A stretch of 64,000 bases of DNA from CBDCFV01 sp965203835 (GCA_965203835.1 OZ241919.1:3782001-3846000), one strand, 5' to 3'; counted from the stretch's first letter, positions 17,625-27,048 are shown. Translations and numbers: made by a program. The notes: a model not told the origin generated them from the sequence alone.

Positions 17625-19568
17625 ATGAGAAGCAGCGGAGGTGGAGGCGGCTTCGGGGGCATGATGGGCGGCATGCGCGGCCTTCAGTCCGGCGGCATGA
17701 ACTCCCCCAACCTGGACAATCTGACCGATGAAGGGCTTGTTGGCAGCGTTTACGACAACCGCGTCGTGATGCGCTTGTTGACCTACCTCAAGCCTCACAA
17801 GCGCGATGTGGTCATCAGCATCATCGCCATCCTCATCTATACCGTAGGCAACGTAACGGTGCCCCTGTTTATGCTGCTGGGCATCGACTGGGCCATCAAC
17901 AGCGGCGACCAGTGGCGGCTCCATGCCCTGGCCGGAGTCTTCCTTGGGGTGGCGGTGGCTTACTTCTGCGCCATGTACGTCCAATACGTGTACATGCCCA
18001 AGCTGGGGCAAGCCATCCTGTACACGCTGCGCACCCAGATGTTCAACCATTTGCAGGACCTGTCCCCGTCCTTCTTCCACCGGACGCCGGTTGGACGGAT
18101 CATGTCCCGCAGCCAGAGCGACGTGCTCCAGCTCACCGAGACTTTCGAGCTGATGGTGCAGAGCATCGCCGACCTCCTGAGCTTGGTGGGCATCCTCCTT
18201 ATCATGCTGGTGATCCTGCCGTCGTTGGGGCTGGCTGACTGGAAATTGTCCCTGATCTGCTTGAGCGTGGTGCCGGTGCTCTTTTTCGTCCTGAGTTACT
18301 GGCAAAGGTTTGCCCGGCGCTCATTTACCCGCATCCGCCGCGCCATCGCCATGGTCAACGGTGAGTACAACCAGAACATTACGGGCGTCCGGGTGGTCGA
18401 AAGCCTGAACCGCCAGGACGAGAACCTTCGTCACTTCGATACCCTCAATACTGAGCACTTGGAAGCAAACCTTCAGGCCAGCCGTTTCTCCGGCGGCCTG
18501 CAACCCATAGTGGAAACCCTCATCGGCTTCGCGTTCGGCGTGGTAATCGTTGTGGGAGGGTCCATCGCCTTGGGCAGCGGAGAGCCTGCCTGGGGCGTGC
18601 TGGTGGCCTTCCCCATGTGGATACAACGGTTTTTTGAGCCCATTCGCCATTTGACGATGCAGTACACGCAGTTGCAGCGGGGAATGGCAGCGGGCGTGCG
18701 CATATTCGAGGTAATAGACCTTCGGCCAGAGGTGACGGACCGTCCGGACGCGATTGACATGCCTCCAATTGATGGGGAAATCAAGTTCGAGGACGTAAGC
18801 TTCCACTACGTCCCCGGCGTGGAAGTTCTGAAGGACATTGACCTGCACGTCCGCCCCGGCGAGAACGTGGCGTTGGTAGGCTCGACGGGTGCAGGCAAAA
18901 GCACCTTGGTAACGTTGATCCATCGCTTCGCCGACGTTACCCAAGGCCGTATTACCATAGACGGGCACGATATTCGCGACGTAAAGCGAAGCTCCTTCGT
19001 CAACCAGATGAGCATGGTGCTCCAGGAACCCTATCTGTTCTCAGGCACCATTGCGGACAATATCCGCTACCTGCATACCGACGCCAGCGACGAAGCAGTG
19101 ATAGAGTCGGCCAAGGTCGTGGGCGCCCACGATTTCATCATGGGGCTGGATGGTGGCTATGACTCCGTTCTGGCCGAGCGGGGCAGCAATCTCAGCGTGG
19201 GACAGCGGCAACTAATCAGCTTTGCCCGCGCGGTGGTTGCGGACCCGCGGGTTATCATCCTGGATGAAGCCACCGCCAACATCGACACTTACACTGAGTT
19301 GCTGATCCAGAACGCTCTCAAGCGAGTGCTGGAGGGACGCACGTCCATTGTCATTGCCCACCGGCTGTCGACCATACGCAGCGCGGACAAGATAGTCGTT
19401 CTGGACCAGGGTCGGGTGGCTGAAGTGGGCAGGCATGAAGAGCTTCTGACCCACGACGGCATCTACGCCCGCCTGTATGCCATCAACTACGGCATCTCCT
19501 CCAACGGCGTCAGAGCCGCGGAAGACGGAGACCTCGCCACTGCCCCCAGCCCCGCTGACAACGATTGA
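17625..19568 (+). CDS. ABC exporter half-transporter (consensus-site subunit)
   Basis: The 647-residue partner of the preceding half-transporter starts with a Gly/Met-rich cytoplasmic tail (1-30), then a six-helix exporter domain. The nucleotide-binding domain has Walker A GSTGAGKST near 419, signature LSVGQRQLIS near 523 and Walker B IILDEATANID near 546 with the catalytic Glu. The signature differs slightly (LSVGQ for LSGGQ); in a heterodimer it would face the partner's Walker A at the degenerate site. Its ATG follows the upstream TAG with no gap, which indicates coupling and fixed stoichiometry. It would act in the inner membrane. Confidence 0.93.
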   Translation: MRSSGGGGGFGGMMGGMRGLQSGGMNSPNLDNLTDEGLVGSVYDNRVVMRLLTYLKPHKRDVVISIIAILIYTVGNVTVPLFMLLGIDWAINSGDQWRLHALAGVFLGVAVAYFCAMYVQYVYMPKLGQAILYTLRTQMFNHLQDLSPSFFHRTPVGRIMSRSQSDVLQLTETFELMVQSIADLLSLVGILLIMLVILPSLGLADWKLSLICLSVVPVLFFVLSYWQRFARRSFTRIRRAIAMVNGEYNQNITGVRVVESLNRQDENLRHFDTLNTEHLEANLQASRFSGGLQPIVETLIGFAFGVVIVVGGSIALGSGEPAWGVLVAFPMWIQRFFEPIRHLTMQYTQLQRGMAAGVRIFEVIDLRPEVTDRPDAIDMPPIDGEIKFEDVSFHYVPGVEVLKDIDLHVRPGENVALVGSTGAGKSTLVTLIHRFADVTQGRITIDGHDIRDVKRSSFVNQMSMVLQEPYLFSGTIADNIRYLHTDASDEAVIESAKVVGAHDFIMGLDGGYDSVLAERGSNLSVGQRQLISFARAVVADPRVIILDEATANIDTYTELLIQNALKRVLEGRTSIVIAHRLSTIRSADKIVVLDQGRVAEVGRHEELLTHDGIYARLYAINYGISSNGVRAAEDGDLATAPSPADND

Positions 19569-20568
19569 CCTAACCCATCCAGTTAACGCGGTGGACCGGC
19601 TGAAGGGGCTATTTCCTTTTCGGTGAAGGGTTACGTGACCGGCGGGGTTGGGATCGAGCAACAGGTGGACTAACGCCGAGGTCACAACCGCTTGGATGAC
19701 CTCGATTGACCCTCATCTTGCGCTTTCGCATCCGGCCACGGTGTGCCCCTCTCGGCTATATAGCCTTGGAACCGGTCGCCGCCGCCAGCATGGACGCGTG
19801 ACGGCAGAGCGGTCATCCGCCGGTCCTCATGGGGCGCCGTGGACTTAGCCCCGAAATGGCTTCGGAGGCGCGTTGGCGCAAGGATACTGTTTCTTCGCCT
19901 GCGCTTGAACGCAGGCGGCGGGTTTCATCGTCATCCCAGCCATAAGCCGGGCGACGGTAGAGAAATACATCGCCACAAGCAGACACTGAGGTCCGCCGGG
20001 CGGATTATGGTATGCCACCTGTTGCTCTTATGCCTTCTACCCTGTAACCGGGCAACCACAAGGGTTGTCCCTAAGTGTCCGTCTTCAACGGTGGAAGAAG
20101 GGATATACGGTCTGTTGCCTCCTCCGGTTGAGTTGGCGCGGGCCGGCTGCAGTCCGGTGCCGCTTTGGTAGTTTCACGCTACCGGACGGCAACCCGATAC
20201 GTCAACCGGAGGATGTCAGTGGACGGGGGGAATTTGTCTGAACTGTGATTTATTTGATTCTTATGATTGGCTTGATTGCCCGTTCATGCCAAGAGATATG
20301 GCCATATCGTACCGGAGTCGTTTGGCGGGTTGGTAATGGGGTTAGCTGCAGGAGGTGCTCGACGGGAGGTTGCGAAGCTTGCCAGAGATGGTTGGGGTTG
20401 GAGGCGACTATAGCAAGTCGTAGTAGCCCATTTACGAGCGGATAGCCCTGCGCATCGAAGCAATGAGGGCCTCCGGGACGCTTGGGCGGATAAAGGAGGC
20501 ATTCATGCAAGTCCCCGAACCCCAACCCATCTACATTTGGAACCACTACTTTTGGTTGCGTGATTATT
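19569..20568. other. About 1 kb without a convincing gene
   Basis: Open frames here (for example 19839-20171 + and 20250-20546 -) lack ribosome sites and protein-like composition. No tmRNA, RNase P, SRP RNA or riboswitch consensus could be recognised by eye. Several short hairpins occur (around 20040-20180). The stretch may hold a decayed gene, an unrecognised RNA or a long 3' region of the serpin gene. Confidence 0.5.
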
Positions 20569-21948
20569 TCACTCTCTCGGGTCCATGATCCGCCCCAAAA
20601 ACAGTAGCGTTCCCGTGTCCCGTTCCCGGATGAGAAATATGAAGGGGCGGTTTATGTCCATCACTACTGGCTCTTTGTCCACACCCAATGTGTTGACAGA
20701 GTTTATTACAGCAGTTACCGCCGCCGCTTCAGTGCCCGTTTCGTTGATCTCCACGAAGGTTTTTTGCACTACGTTGGAGATGTACAGAATTTCTTGTCGT
20801 TCGGCTAAAATATCGGCGTCCACCATTTCAGAAAAGTCTGCCGATTCTTTACTAAAGGCATCCTTCATCCCCAAATCTTGGAGAGGGTCCTTTGCATTAA
20901 GTCCCATCTCCATCTTGAAGCGCGGCATAAACAACATTACTTCCCACCCCTCAAGCTGGCTAATGATGCGCTCAAGAGATTCCGCATCTAACGCTTCCTC
21001 GAAGTCCTGGAATTTCCCTTCTTTGGGCAAGAGAACAACCAAGGACAGGGCACCACCCTTGTAGGGGAGTTCTACTGCTTGGTAGTCCTCACCCTCTGAA
21101 TAATCGAAATAAGTTGTCTGGTGCATCATGGGCACCAGCACAATGCCGTCATCCTGCAGGTAGAAATATCGCTTTTCAGTAAAGGTTTCGTTGAACTCGT
21201 GAAGCCACTGACCCTTGAAGTAGATGGCGTTGGTGAGAACAATCCGGGCATTTCTGAGCATCAATGGATCGATGATCTGTGTGATTTTCCCGTTGGTAGA
21301 CTCATCAGCCCATTGATTGATGGCAATAGCGGCTCCATCAGGATCTCTCTCGAAATCCAACTGCGTGAGGTGGGCTCCGTAGTCGCTGGACACAGTATCG
21401 AGAAACTCAGGCAGAAATTCGTAACCGTTCTGGCCCCATAGGGCGTTTCCTATCTTCAGTTCCGGTGCTTCTTCTTCAGGAACGTTATGCTTATCGAGTC
21501 TGGTTAAAACGGTGTTGAGGGTGTTAAATGACCTATGCAGATTTTTCGGGGCCGGGGATGAAAAGCACAGAGCGTCTGCTATTTGTCTTTGGGTCTCATT
21601 GGCAGCTCCGGCATAGGTCATTGCCAAGGATGTGGATAAGCTGTAAGGAGAGAAGAAAAGGTCGTCGTCGCTTGATCGTCTGAAGGCATGGTAGAAGTTG
21701 ACGGCAAACTCGGTATTTCCCGATACCAAGGTTGATAGTCCTTCATCTTCCATCGTGGTAACTAGTGCCTTAAAGGTACAAGGGGCCTCTTCAGATCGGG
21801 TGTCATCCTGTAAGGTAGCCAATCCGGGCTGCCGATCCCCTGGAGCCGACTGGGTTGCTGGTCCGCAGCCGAGCAGAAATACGGTCGCCAAGAGGAGAAT
21901 AACGACGCCCAAGGATTGCCGGAGGATGCTCGGGATAAGACGTTTCAT
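20569..21948 (-). CDS. Secreted serpin lipoprotein (serine protease inhibitor)
   Basis: The 459-residue protein has a lipoprotein signal peptide (lipobox FLLGC), a variable Cys/Pro-rich linker and a full serpin domain from about residue 75: FFSPYSLSTSLAMTYAGA, LTNAIYFKGQW, VELPYKG and DINRPFIFLI. The reactive-loop hinge GTEAAAVTAV matches inhibitory serpins (P15-P9 small residues). Counting from the hinge puts P1-P1' near Asn-Thr. Inhibitory serpins trap serine or cysteine proteases irreversibly. ATG 21948 starts a proper signal peptide; 22014 does not. Base composition looks more AT-rich than its neighbours by eye, so acquisition is possible. Confidence 0.95.
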   Translation of the reverse strand: MKRLIPSILRQSLGVVILLLATVFLLGCGPATQSAPGDRQPGLATLQDDTRSEEAPCTFKALVTTMEDEGLSTLVSGNTEFAVNFYHAFRRSSDDDLFFSPYSLSTSLAMTYAGAANETQRQIADALCFSSPAPKNLHRSFNTLNTVLTRLDKHNVPEEEAPELKIGNALWGQNGYEFLPEFLDTVSSDYGAHLTQLDFERDPDGAAIAINQWADESTNGKITQIIDPLMLRNARIVLTNAIYFKGQWLHEFNETFTEKRYFYLQDDGIVLVPMMHQTTYFDYSEGEDYQAVELPYKGGALSLVVLLPKEGKFQDFEEALDAESLERIISQLEGWEVMLFMPRFKMEMGLNAKDPLQDLGMKDAFSKESADFSEMVDADILAERQEILYISNVVQKTFVEINETGTEAAAVTAVINSVNTLGVDKEPVVMDINRPFIFLIRERDTGTLLFLGRIMDPRE

Positions 21949-22064
21949 ACGGTTCTTCTTTGGAGAGAGAGGCCAGCCGTCATTGACCCGGTTGCATACG
22001 CTCTCTGCGGGCAAATGTCGCCATTTGAGGAGTTTCCAAAGATCCTTAGGCGTGAATCTGGGGT

Positions 22065-22141
22065 TGGAGGCGACGGGCGGATTCGAACCGCCGAATAGAG
22101 GTTTTGCAGACCTCCGCCTTAGTCCACTTGGCTACGTCGCC
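22065..22141 (-). tRNA. trnC: tRNA-Cys (GCA)
   Basis: The reverse strand folds with acceptor GGCGACG/CGTCGCC, anticodon loop CTGCAAA (GCA) and T arm GGTTCGAATCC. The discriminator is U, as required for Cys, and CCA is encoded at 22065-22067. Confidence 0.96.
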
Positions 22142-22169
22142 CCAATTGAGGTTTGTGAGGTACGCCGGT

Positions 22170-22256
22170 TGGTGCCGAGGGCGGGATTTGAACCCACACA
22201 GGCATACGCCCACGGCCCCCTCAAGACCGCGTGTCTACCAATTCCACCACCTCGGC
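22170..22256 (-). tRNA. trnL: tRNA-Leu (GAG)
   Basis: Acceptor GCCGAGG/CCTCGGC, discriminator A, encoded CCA, a long variable arm typical of Leu, and anticodon loop TTGAGGG reading GAG. It lies 28 nt upstream of tRNA-Cys on the same strand, so they are probably one transcript. Confidence 0.95.
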
Positions 22257-22363
22257 CTGTCAGCGCAGGTGTTATTATAACACGCCTGATACTTGGGTAC
22301 ACCCTTGGATTTTGGTTGCCGAAGTTTTGCGATTGATTGCGGGGTTACGGGATAGAGGTTTAG

Positions 22364-22702
22364 ATGGCCGAGACCAATCGGAATAGCAGAAAGCAGGTGC
22401 GCCTGACCGTTTACGACAACGAGCCTATGGCGCGTATGGCCGAGCAACGACTCTGGCAGGCGGATATTCCGTGCATCGTCCGCTCTTTGCGGGGCGGCCC
22501 CGGTCTCTGGGGGTCGGCTTACAACCTGCCACACGATCTTTGTGTGTACGAGGGTGACGAGGCGCGCGCCCGGACGATTTTGGGTCTTCCTGAACCATTG
22601 GAAGGTGAGACGGAGGGCTCATCTGCGGGAAGCCGCTGGTGGCTGTGGCTGGTCCTGGTTGTTGTGGCGGTAGTGGTGGTGATGGGAATTGTCCTGGGCT
22701 AA
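22364..22702 (+). CDS. DUF2007-like protein with C-terminal membrane anchor
   Basis: In this 112-residue protein the first 75 residues resemble the DUF2007/putative signal-transducing domain (VRLTVYDNEPMARMAEQRLWQADIPC, then YNLPHDLCVYEGDEARARTIL). The end is one hydrophobic helix (WWLWLVLVVVAVVVVMGIVL). The domain is soluble, so a tail-anchored protein with a cytoplasmic head is likely. GAGGT precedes the ATG. Its stop overlaps the stop of the convergent permease gene by 4 nt. The function is unknown. Confidence 0.75.
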   Translation: MAETNRNSRKQVRLTVYDNEPMARMAEQRLWQADIPCIVRSLRGGPGLWGSAYNLPHDLCVYEGDEARARTILGLPEPLEGETEGSSAGSRWWLWLVLVVVAVVVVMGIVLG

Positions 22703-23613
22703 CGGCCCCGGAGCTTGGGGTCGAATATGTCTCTCAAGGCGTCTCCCAGCAGGTTGAAGCCCAGCACCACGATGAATATGGCCAAACCGGGGAATATCGC
22801 CACCCAAGGCGCGGTCTGAAGGCGCTCCGCGGCGGCCCGGCTGAGCATACCGCCCCAACTGGGGACGTGCGGCGGCGAGCCCACTCCCAGGAAACTGAGG
22901 GATGCCTCCAGAATGATGGCCGTGCCCAAGTAAAAAGTCGCCAGGACCAAGTAGATGGCGAAGCAGTTGGGCGCGATGTGCCGGAACACGATTCGCTTGG
23001 AAGAAGCGCCGGTCGCCCTGGCCGCCAGCACATAGTCCAGTTCCTTGAGGCTCAAAACCTGGGAGCGGACGGTTCGCACCACCGGGGCGAACATGCCAAT
23101 CACAATGGCCACGATCACGTTGTTCAGCGACGATCCCAGCACTGCAATGATGGCCAGGGCGATGATGAGACCCGGCAGCGCCATCAACGAGTCTACCAAC
23201 CGCTGTAGGGAGAGGTCGACGATGCCGGCGGCATAGGTGCTGGCCACCGAAATAACGAAAGCGGCTGTGATGCCTATCAGAACGCTGCCCAACCCCACGT
23301 ACAGGGAAATCTGGGCGCCCTTTATTATCCGGCTCAACACGTCCCGGCCAAGGTGGTCGGTCCCCAGGACGAAGGCGTTGCTTGGAGGATCATGCACCAC
23401 TTCAGGGTGTGCTTCCCGGTAGTCGTAGGGCGTGATGACCGGGGCCAAGGCGGCCATCAGGATCAAGGCGAGGACGATGATTCCACCGACAGCGCCCAAG
23501 GGCTTTTGCCTTCCAAAACGGACGGCGGCCTTGACCGGCTGGATGACGTGTCCTCGCCAGCCTTGGTCCGGCGTCAGCCGGTCTTGTTGCTCTGCTGTCT
23601 GTATTTCCGCCAT
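22699..23613 (-). CDS. Peptide/nickel-type ABC transporter permease (DppC/OppC-like)
   Basis: The 304-residue inner-membrane protein has an N-terminal OppC-type segment, then the BPD transport fold with EAA loop (ARATGASSKRIVFRHIAPN) and a LGTDHLGRDVLSRII motif typical of DppC/OppC. It pairs with the DppB-like permease upstream and the lipoprotein binding protein at 24839-26788. GGG near the ATG gives the ribosome site. The required ATPases are not encoded in the window next to it. Confidence 0.92.
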   Translation of the reverse strand: MAEIQTAEQQDRLTPDQGWRGHVIQPVKAAVRFGRQKPLGAVGGIIVLALILMAALAPVITPYDYREAHPEVVHDPPSNAFVLGTDHLGRDVLSRIIKGAQISLYVGLGSVLIGITAAFVISVASTYAAGIVDLSLQRLVDSLMALPGLIIALAIIAVLGSSLNNVIVAIVIGMFAPVVRTVRSQVLSLKELDYVLAARATGASSKRIVFRHIAPNCFAIYLVLATFYLGTAIILEASLSFLGVGSPPHVPSWGGMLSRAAAERLQTAPWVAIFPGLAIFIVVLGFNLLGDALRDIFDPKLRGR

Positions 23614-23697
23614 TCAGCCCTTTGTTGCGAGATCTACTTAGAGACTACCTGAAAATCAACTGTTACGCTGCCGAACCCCGGTTGTTGGCCGGGGGGT

Positions 23698-23803
23698 CAT
23701 GGATTCCCGCCTTCGCGGGAATGACGATCCCTTCGCGGGAATGACGTGTCCTGCAAGGGAATGACGATCCCTTCACAGGAATGACGTGTCCTTCGCGGGA
23801 ATA
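23698..23803. repeat. Intergenic palindromic repeat, copy D
   Basis: Five degenerate units around TTCGCGGGAATGACG lie between the two permease genes, beginning with ATGGATTCCCGCC as in the other copies (33281, 37703, 42217). The right end does not carry the TAGTTTCTTAG terminus seen in those copies. Confidence 0.7.
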
Positions 23804-23840
23804 TGGGTCAGGTCGCGCGCGAATTTTTTGGGACGGTCCC

Positions 23841-24800
23841 TTACTGGTAGCGTATGCGGGGGTCCAGGATTCCGTAAAAAAGGTCAATAATCAGGTTCAG
23901 GGTCAGGATAACCACCGCCACTAAGACTATCACGCCCTGGAGCACCACAAAGTCGCGGTGGTGAATGCTCTGGATCGTCCAGGAACCGACGCCCGGCACT
24001 ACGAAGATTGACTCGATAATGATCACGCCGCCGAGAAGGCCGGCGAACTGGTACCCGGAAATGGTGATGACGGGCAACAGGGCGTTCTTCAGGGTGTGGC
24101 GTCCCAGAACGACCAGTTCCCGCAATCCCTTGGCGCGGGCGGTCCTGACGTAGTCCTCACGCAGCACCTCCAGCATGGAAGACCGGGTGACCCTGGCGGT
24201 CAAGCCAAGATTAGAGAAAGAGAGGACCATGGCCGGGAACACCAACTGTTGCATGTTAAGCAGAGGGTCATCCCACAACGAGGCGTAGCCCAGGGGAGGC
24301 AGCCAGCCGGCCCAGTAGGCCAGTCCGTAGATGATCAGGACTCCCAGCCAGAAATTGGGCATGGCCACCCCGATGAGCGCGAACACCCGGCTGGCGTAGT
24401 CCACGGCGGTGTCCTGTTTCACCGCCGAGAGGACCCCCAAGGGCACCCCCACGATGAACGCCATCACGATGGCCATGACCGAAAGCTCAAGGGTGACCAG
24501 AAAACGGTCCCTCAGCTCCTCCGTAACCGGGACGCGGTACCAGAGGGATGTGCCCAAGTCGCCGCGAAGGACGTTCCACAGCCATTCGCCATACTGGATG
24601 TGGATGGGCCGGTCCAGTCCCAGTTCCGCGCGTAATTTTTCGATGTCTTCAATGGTGGCCGTGTCTTCGCCGTCCGCGCCGACCAGGATCAGGGTGGCCA
24701 CGTCTCCCGGCACAATCCAGAACAGCCCGAACACCACGATCGTGGTAAGGACTATCGTCGGCAGGAAGAGCAGGACCCTCTTTGCGGCGTATGCCTTCAA
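23841..24800 (-). CDS. Peptide/nickel-type ABC transporter permease (DppB/OppB-like)
   Basis: The 319-residue membrane protein has the OppB start (KRVLLFLPTIVLTTIVVFGLFWIVPGD), the DRPIHIQYGEWL periplasmic motif and the EAA loop (ARAKGLRELVVLGRHTLKN). The start is TTG with AGGAG 6 nt upstream. It forms the heterodimeric channel with the DppC-like protein downstream; the binding-protein gene is 38 nt upstream. A repeat-filled gap separates the two permease genes. Confidence 0.93.
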   Translation of the reverse strand: MKAYAAKRVLLFLPTIVLTTIVVFGLFWIVPGDVATLILVGADGEDTATIEDIEKLRAELGLDRPIHIQYGEWLWNVLRGDLGTSLWYRVPVTEELRDRFLVTLELSVMAIVMAFIVGVPLGVLSAVKQDTAVDYASRVFALIGVAMPNFWLGVLIIYGLAYWAGWLPPLGYASLWDDPLLNMQQLVFPAMVLSFSNLGLTARVTRSSMLEVLREDYVRTARAKGLRELVVLGRHTLKNALLPVITISGYQFAGLLGGVIIIESIFVVPGVGSWTIQSIHHRDFVVLQGVIVLVAVVILTLNLIIDLFYGILDPRIRYQ

Positions 24801-24838
24801 AGGTTTCTCCTAAACGGCGCGGAGATGCGAGCACCGGG

Positions 24839-26788
24839 CTATCTGTTTACATCAGGCCTCAACCGGATGGCGTCCTCCACTTTCATGTCGGGGTCGAACC
24901 AGATATGGTCCCTCTTCAGGACGGTGTGATAGTTGAAATGGCGCTGGTAGTTCACGATCCGGTAGTCCACAGCGGCGGACCTGGTGTACCAGAAAATCGG
25001 GAAGTTGTGGGTGGTGCCTTGGTGAAGAATGTCCTCCATTTCCGTGTACATTGCCCGGCGCTTTTCCGGGTCCAACTCGGAGGTTTGGGCCTCCAGCAAC
25101 TCGGTGAACCTTGGATCGGCCCAGTTGAAGGGGTTCCGAGTGATGTTGACGTCGTAGAACAGGTCTACGATGCCCTCCGACTCGCGGATGCTGAGGCCGC
25201 CGCCGCCGCTCTGCATGGCTTGCTTGCCCGCCAGCTTGTCGGCGGTAGCCTGACCGCCGCCAGTGGCGATCTGCACCGTAACGTCGATGCCGATCTCACG
25301 CAGTTGCTCTACTATCAGTTCCGTCGCGGTCAGGATGACCTTCGATTTTCCGGTCATCAGGTTGACGGATATCCCGTCGCCGTACCCGGCTTCCTCCATC
25401 AACCGCTTGGCCTCTTCGATGTCGGCCGGGTCCTTGCGGGCACCTTCCTCAAAGATGTTGGTGAGTAGTTGCCCTTGCGCACCGACGTAGCGGTAGCCGG
25501 GGCGCTGGACCAATTCGGACGTTGGTTCAGCATATCCGGGCAGGAAGAAACTGCCCAGCTCGGCAAAGCCGGGCACCGCGGTCTCCATGGCAGCCTTTCT
25601 GTCGATTGCGAGGTAGACCGCCCGCCTCATCCTGGGGTCGTCGAAGGGGGGTTGGTTTATTCGGAGGTAGACGCTCATCTGCCCAACCGCCGGGATAATC
25701 GCCGCTCTCATCTTGCCGCCGGTGGCCAGTTCCACCTCCAGCATGTCGTTGGGGTCATAGCGGGCGGAGTGGGCGTGAGTACCATAGACCTGCCCGGTCT
25801 GGAGGGCTGCCAAGTACCTGGAGGGTTCGTCGACCTGGAACACTTCCATGCCGTCGAAGAAGGGGCGTCCCTCCTTGAAGTAGTTGAGGTTGCGCTCGTA
25901 GTTGTAGCTCTCGCCCCGTTTCCAGTCCCCGAAAATCCAGGGGCCGGAGCCAACCAGGTTCTTGGGGCAGCAACTACGGTCATCCTGAGAAAGGGCTTCC
26001 GCGGACGACTTCTGGACGATTTTGTACCAGTCGATGGCGAGGTTGGCCATGAAGGTGGCCGCCGGGAACCTCAGCTGCATCCGCACGGTCTTGTCGTCTA
26101 TGGCTTCGGCTTGACCCTGCTCATAGAAGCGCCGCAACGCCGAAACCCGGCCCCGGCGTTCTTCCGGGTCGGCCATGTTGTCCAAGCTCCAGACAACGTC
26201 ATCGGCAGTGACGGGAGAGCCGTCGGTGAAGGTGGCGTCGGCCAGGTACCAAGTGTAAACGGTGCCATCTTCGCTTACTTCCCAATCGCGGGCCAAGTCG
26301 CCCGTTATTTCGCTGGTGTTGACCGGGTCGTACTCGACTAGCTGGTTGAACATGGGGCTGATGGCGTCGATGCCCGCGCCCATTGACGTGGCGTGGTGGG
26401 GGTCCCAGTCGCCGGGGTCAACGGCGTAAACGAAAGGAAGGGTGCCGTTGTAGTGCTTGCCCTTGCCGGTCTCAACCCAGTCGGGTACGTCCTGCCCCGC
26501 CGGCGCCGCTATAGGGGCCAGAGTGGGCTGGACCAGCACTTCCACTTCCCGCACCACCTCTTTGGCTACTTCCTTGATAACTTCCTTCTCGACGACCACC
26601 TCCTTGGGAACCTCTTTGATGACCTCTTTCTCGACGACGATTTCCTTGGGCACTTCCTTGATGACCTCTTTCTCCACCACAATCGGCTCGGGAGCCGCAG
26701 TGCCTCCGCAGGCCATGGCGACAATCAACAAGGTCAGTAGAGGAAGAAGCATGAGCGCCCTGGATAGCTTGAAACGACGGTACTCCAC
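24839..26788 (-). CDS. Family 5 solute-binding lipoprotein of peptide transporter
   Basis: The 649-residue protein has a signal peptide with lipobox VAMAC, then a Val/Glu/Lys repeat stalk (about residues 37-80) and a DppA/OppA-like SBP_bac_5 domain (LVEYDPVNTSEITGDLARDWE, DGTVYTWYLADATFTDGSPVTADDVVWSLD, PPFDDPRMRRAVYLAIDR). It would capture peptides or similar solutes outside the membrane and deliver them to the two permeases downstream. GTG 26788 has a perfect GGAGGT 6 nt upstream; the longer frame to 26929 has no signal. The stalk may hold the domain away from the membrane. Confidence 0.93.
   Translation of the reverse strand: MEYRRFKLSRALMLLPLLTLLIVAMACGGTAAPEPIVVEKEVIKEVPKEIVVEKEVIKEVPKEVVVEKEVIKEVAKEVVREVEVLVQPTLAPIAAPAGQDVPDWVETGKGKHYNGTLPFVYAVDPGDWDPHHATSMGAGIDAISPMFNQLVEYDPVNTSEITGDLARDWEVSEDGTVYTWYLADATFTDGSPVTADDVVWSLDNMADPEERRGRVSALRRFYEQGQAEAIDDKTVRMQLRFPAATFMANLAIDWYKIVQKSSAEALSQDDRSCCPKNLVGSGPWIFGDWKRGESYNYERNLNYFKEGRPFFDGMEVFQVDEPSRYLAALQTGQVYGTHAHSARYDPNDMLEVELATGGKMRAAIIPAVGQMSVYLRINQPPFDDPRMRRAVYLAIDRKAAMETAVPGFAELGSFFLPGYAEPTSELVQRPGYRYVGAQGQLLTNIFEEGARKDPADIEEAKRLMEEAGYGDGISVNLMTGKSKVILTATELIVEQLREIGIDVTVQIATGGGQATADKLAGKQAMQSGGGGLSIRESEGIVDLFYDVNITRNPFNWADPRFTELLEAQTSELDPEKRRAMYTEMEDILHQGTTHNFPIFWYTRSAAVDYRIVNYQRHFNYHTVLKRDHIWFDPDMKVEDAIRLRPDVNR
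26555..26680 (-). repeat. Three 42-bp in-frame repeats in binding-protein gene
   Basis: Three tandem copies encode VVEKEVIKEVPKEI-like 14-residue units, giving a charged Val/Glu/Lys stalk between lipobox and binding domain. Copies differ mainly at third positions and in one Pro/Ala exchange. Confidence 0.85.
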
Positions 26789-27048
26789 AGGTATACCTCC
26801 AAGATTTGGGGTTGCGGGCAGACAAGAACCGGAGACAGGCCATAACGTTGCCCGGTAATTCGAGAACCGGGTCCATCGATTGCTGCGCTCGTCACCCGCC
26901 GGGGCAATCGTTGGCAAACATTGGACCATAATACTGCCCGGCTGAGGTTTGGCGTAATATAGGGTATAGGCACATCCAAGTCAAACCTCCTCCAATTGAC
27001 GCGGATTCGGCGCGGGGCTACACTCGAAAGAGCTAACCTATACCACCC

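Noticed and set aside
17058..18305. A 415-codon open frame opposite the ABC exporter genes, rich in His, Gln and Asp
   Set aside because: It spans the junction of two well-supported genes on the other strand; the composition is that of an antisense frame.
19839..20171. 110-codon open frame in the 1-kb gap
   Set aside because: No ribosome site, unusual Arg/His/Leu-rich composition, no recognisable motif.
23698..23803. Possible CRISPR array between the permease genes
   Set aside because: The spacing is irregular and short, the units are palindromic GCGGGAATGACG blocks without unique spacers, and there are no cas genes.
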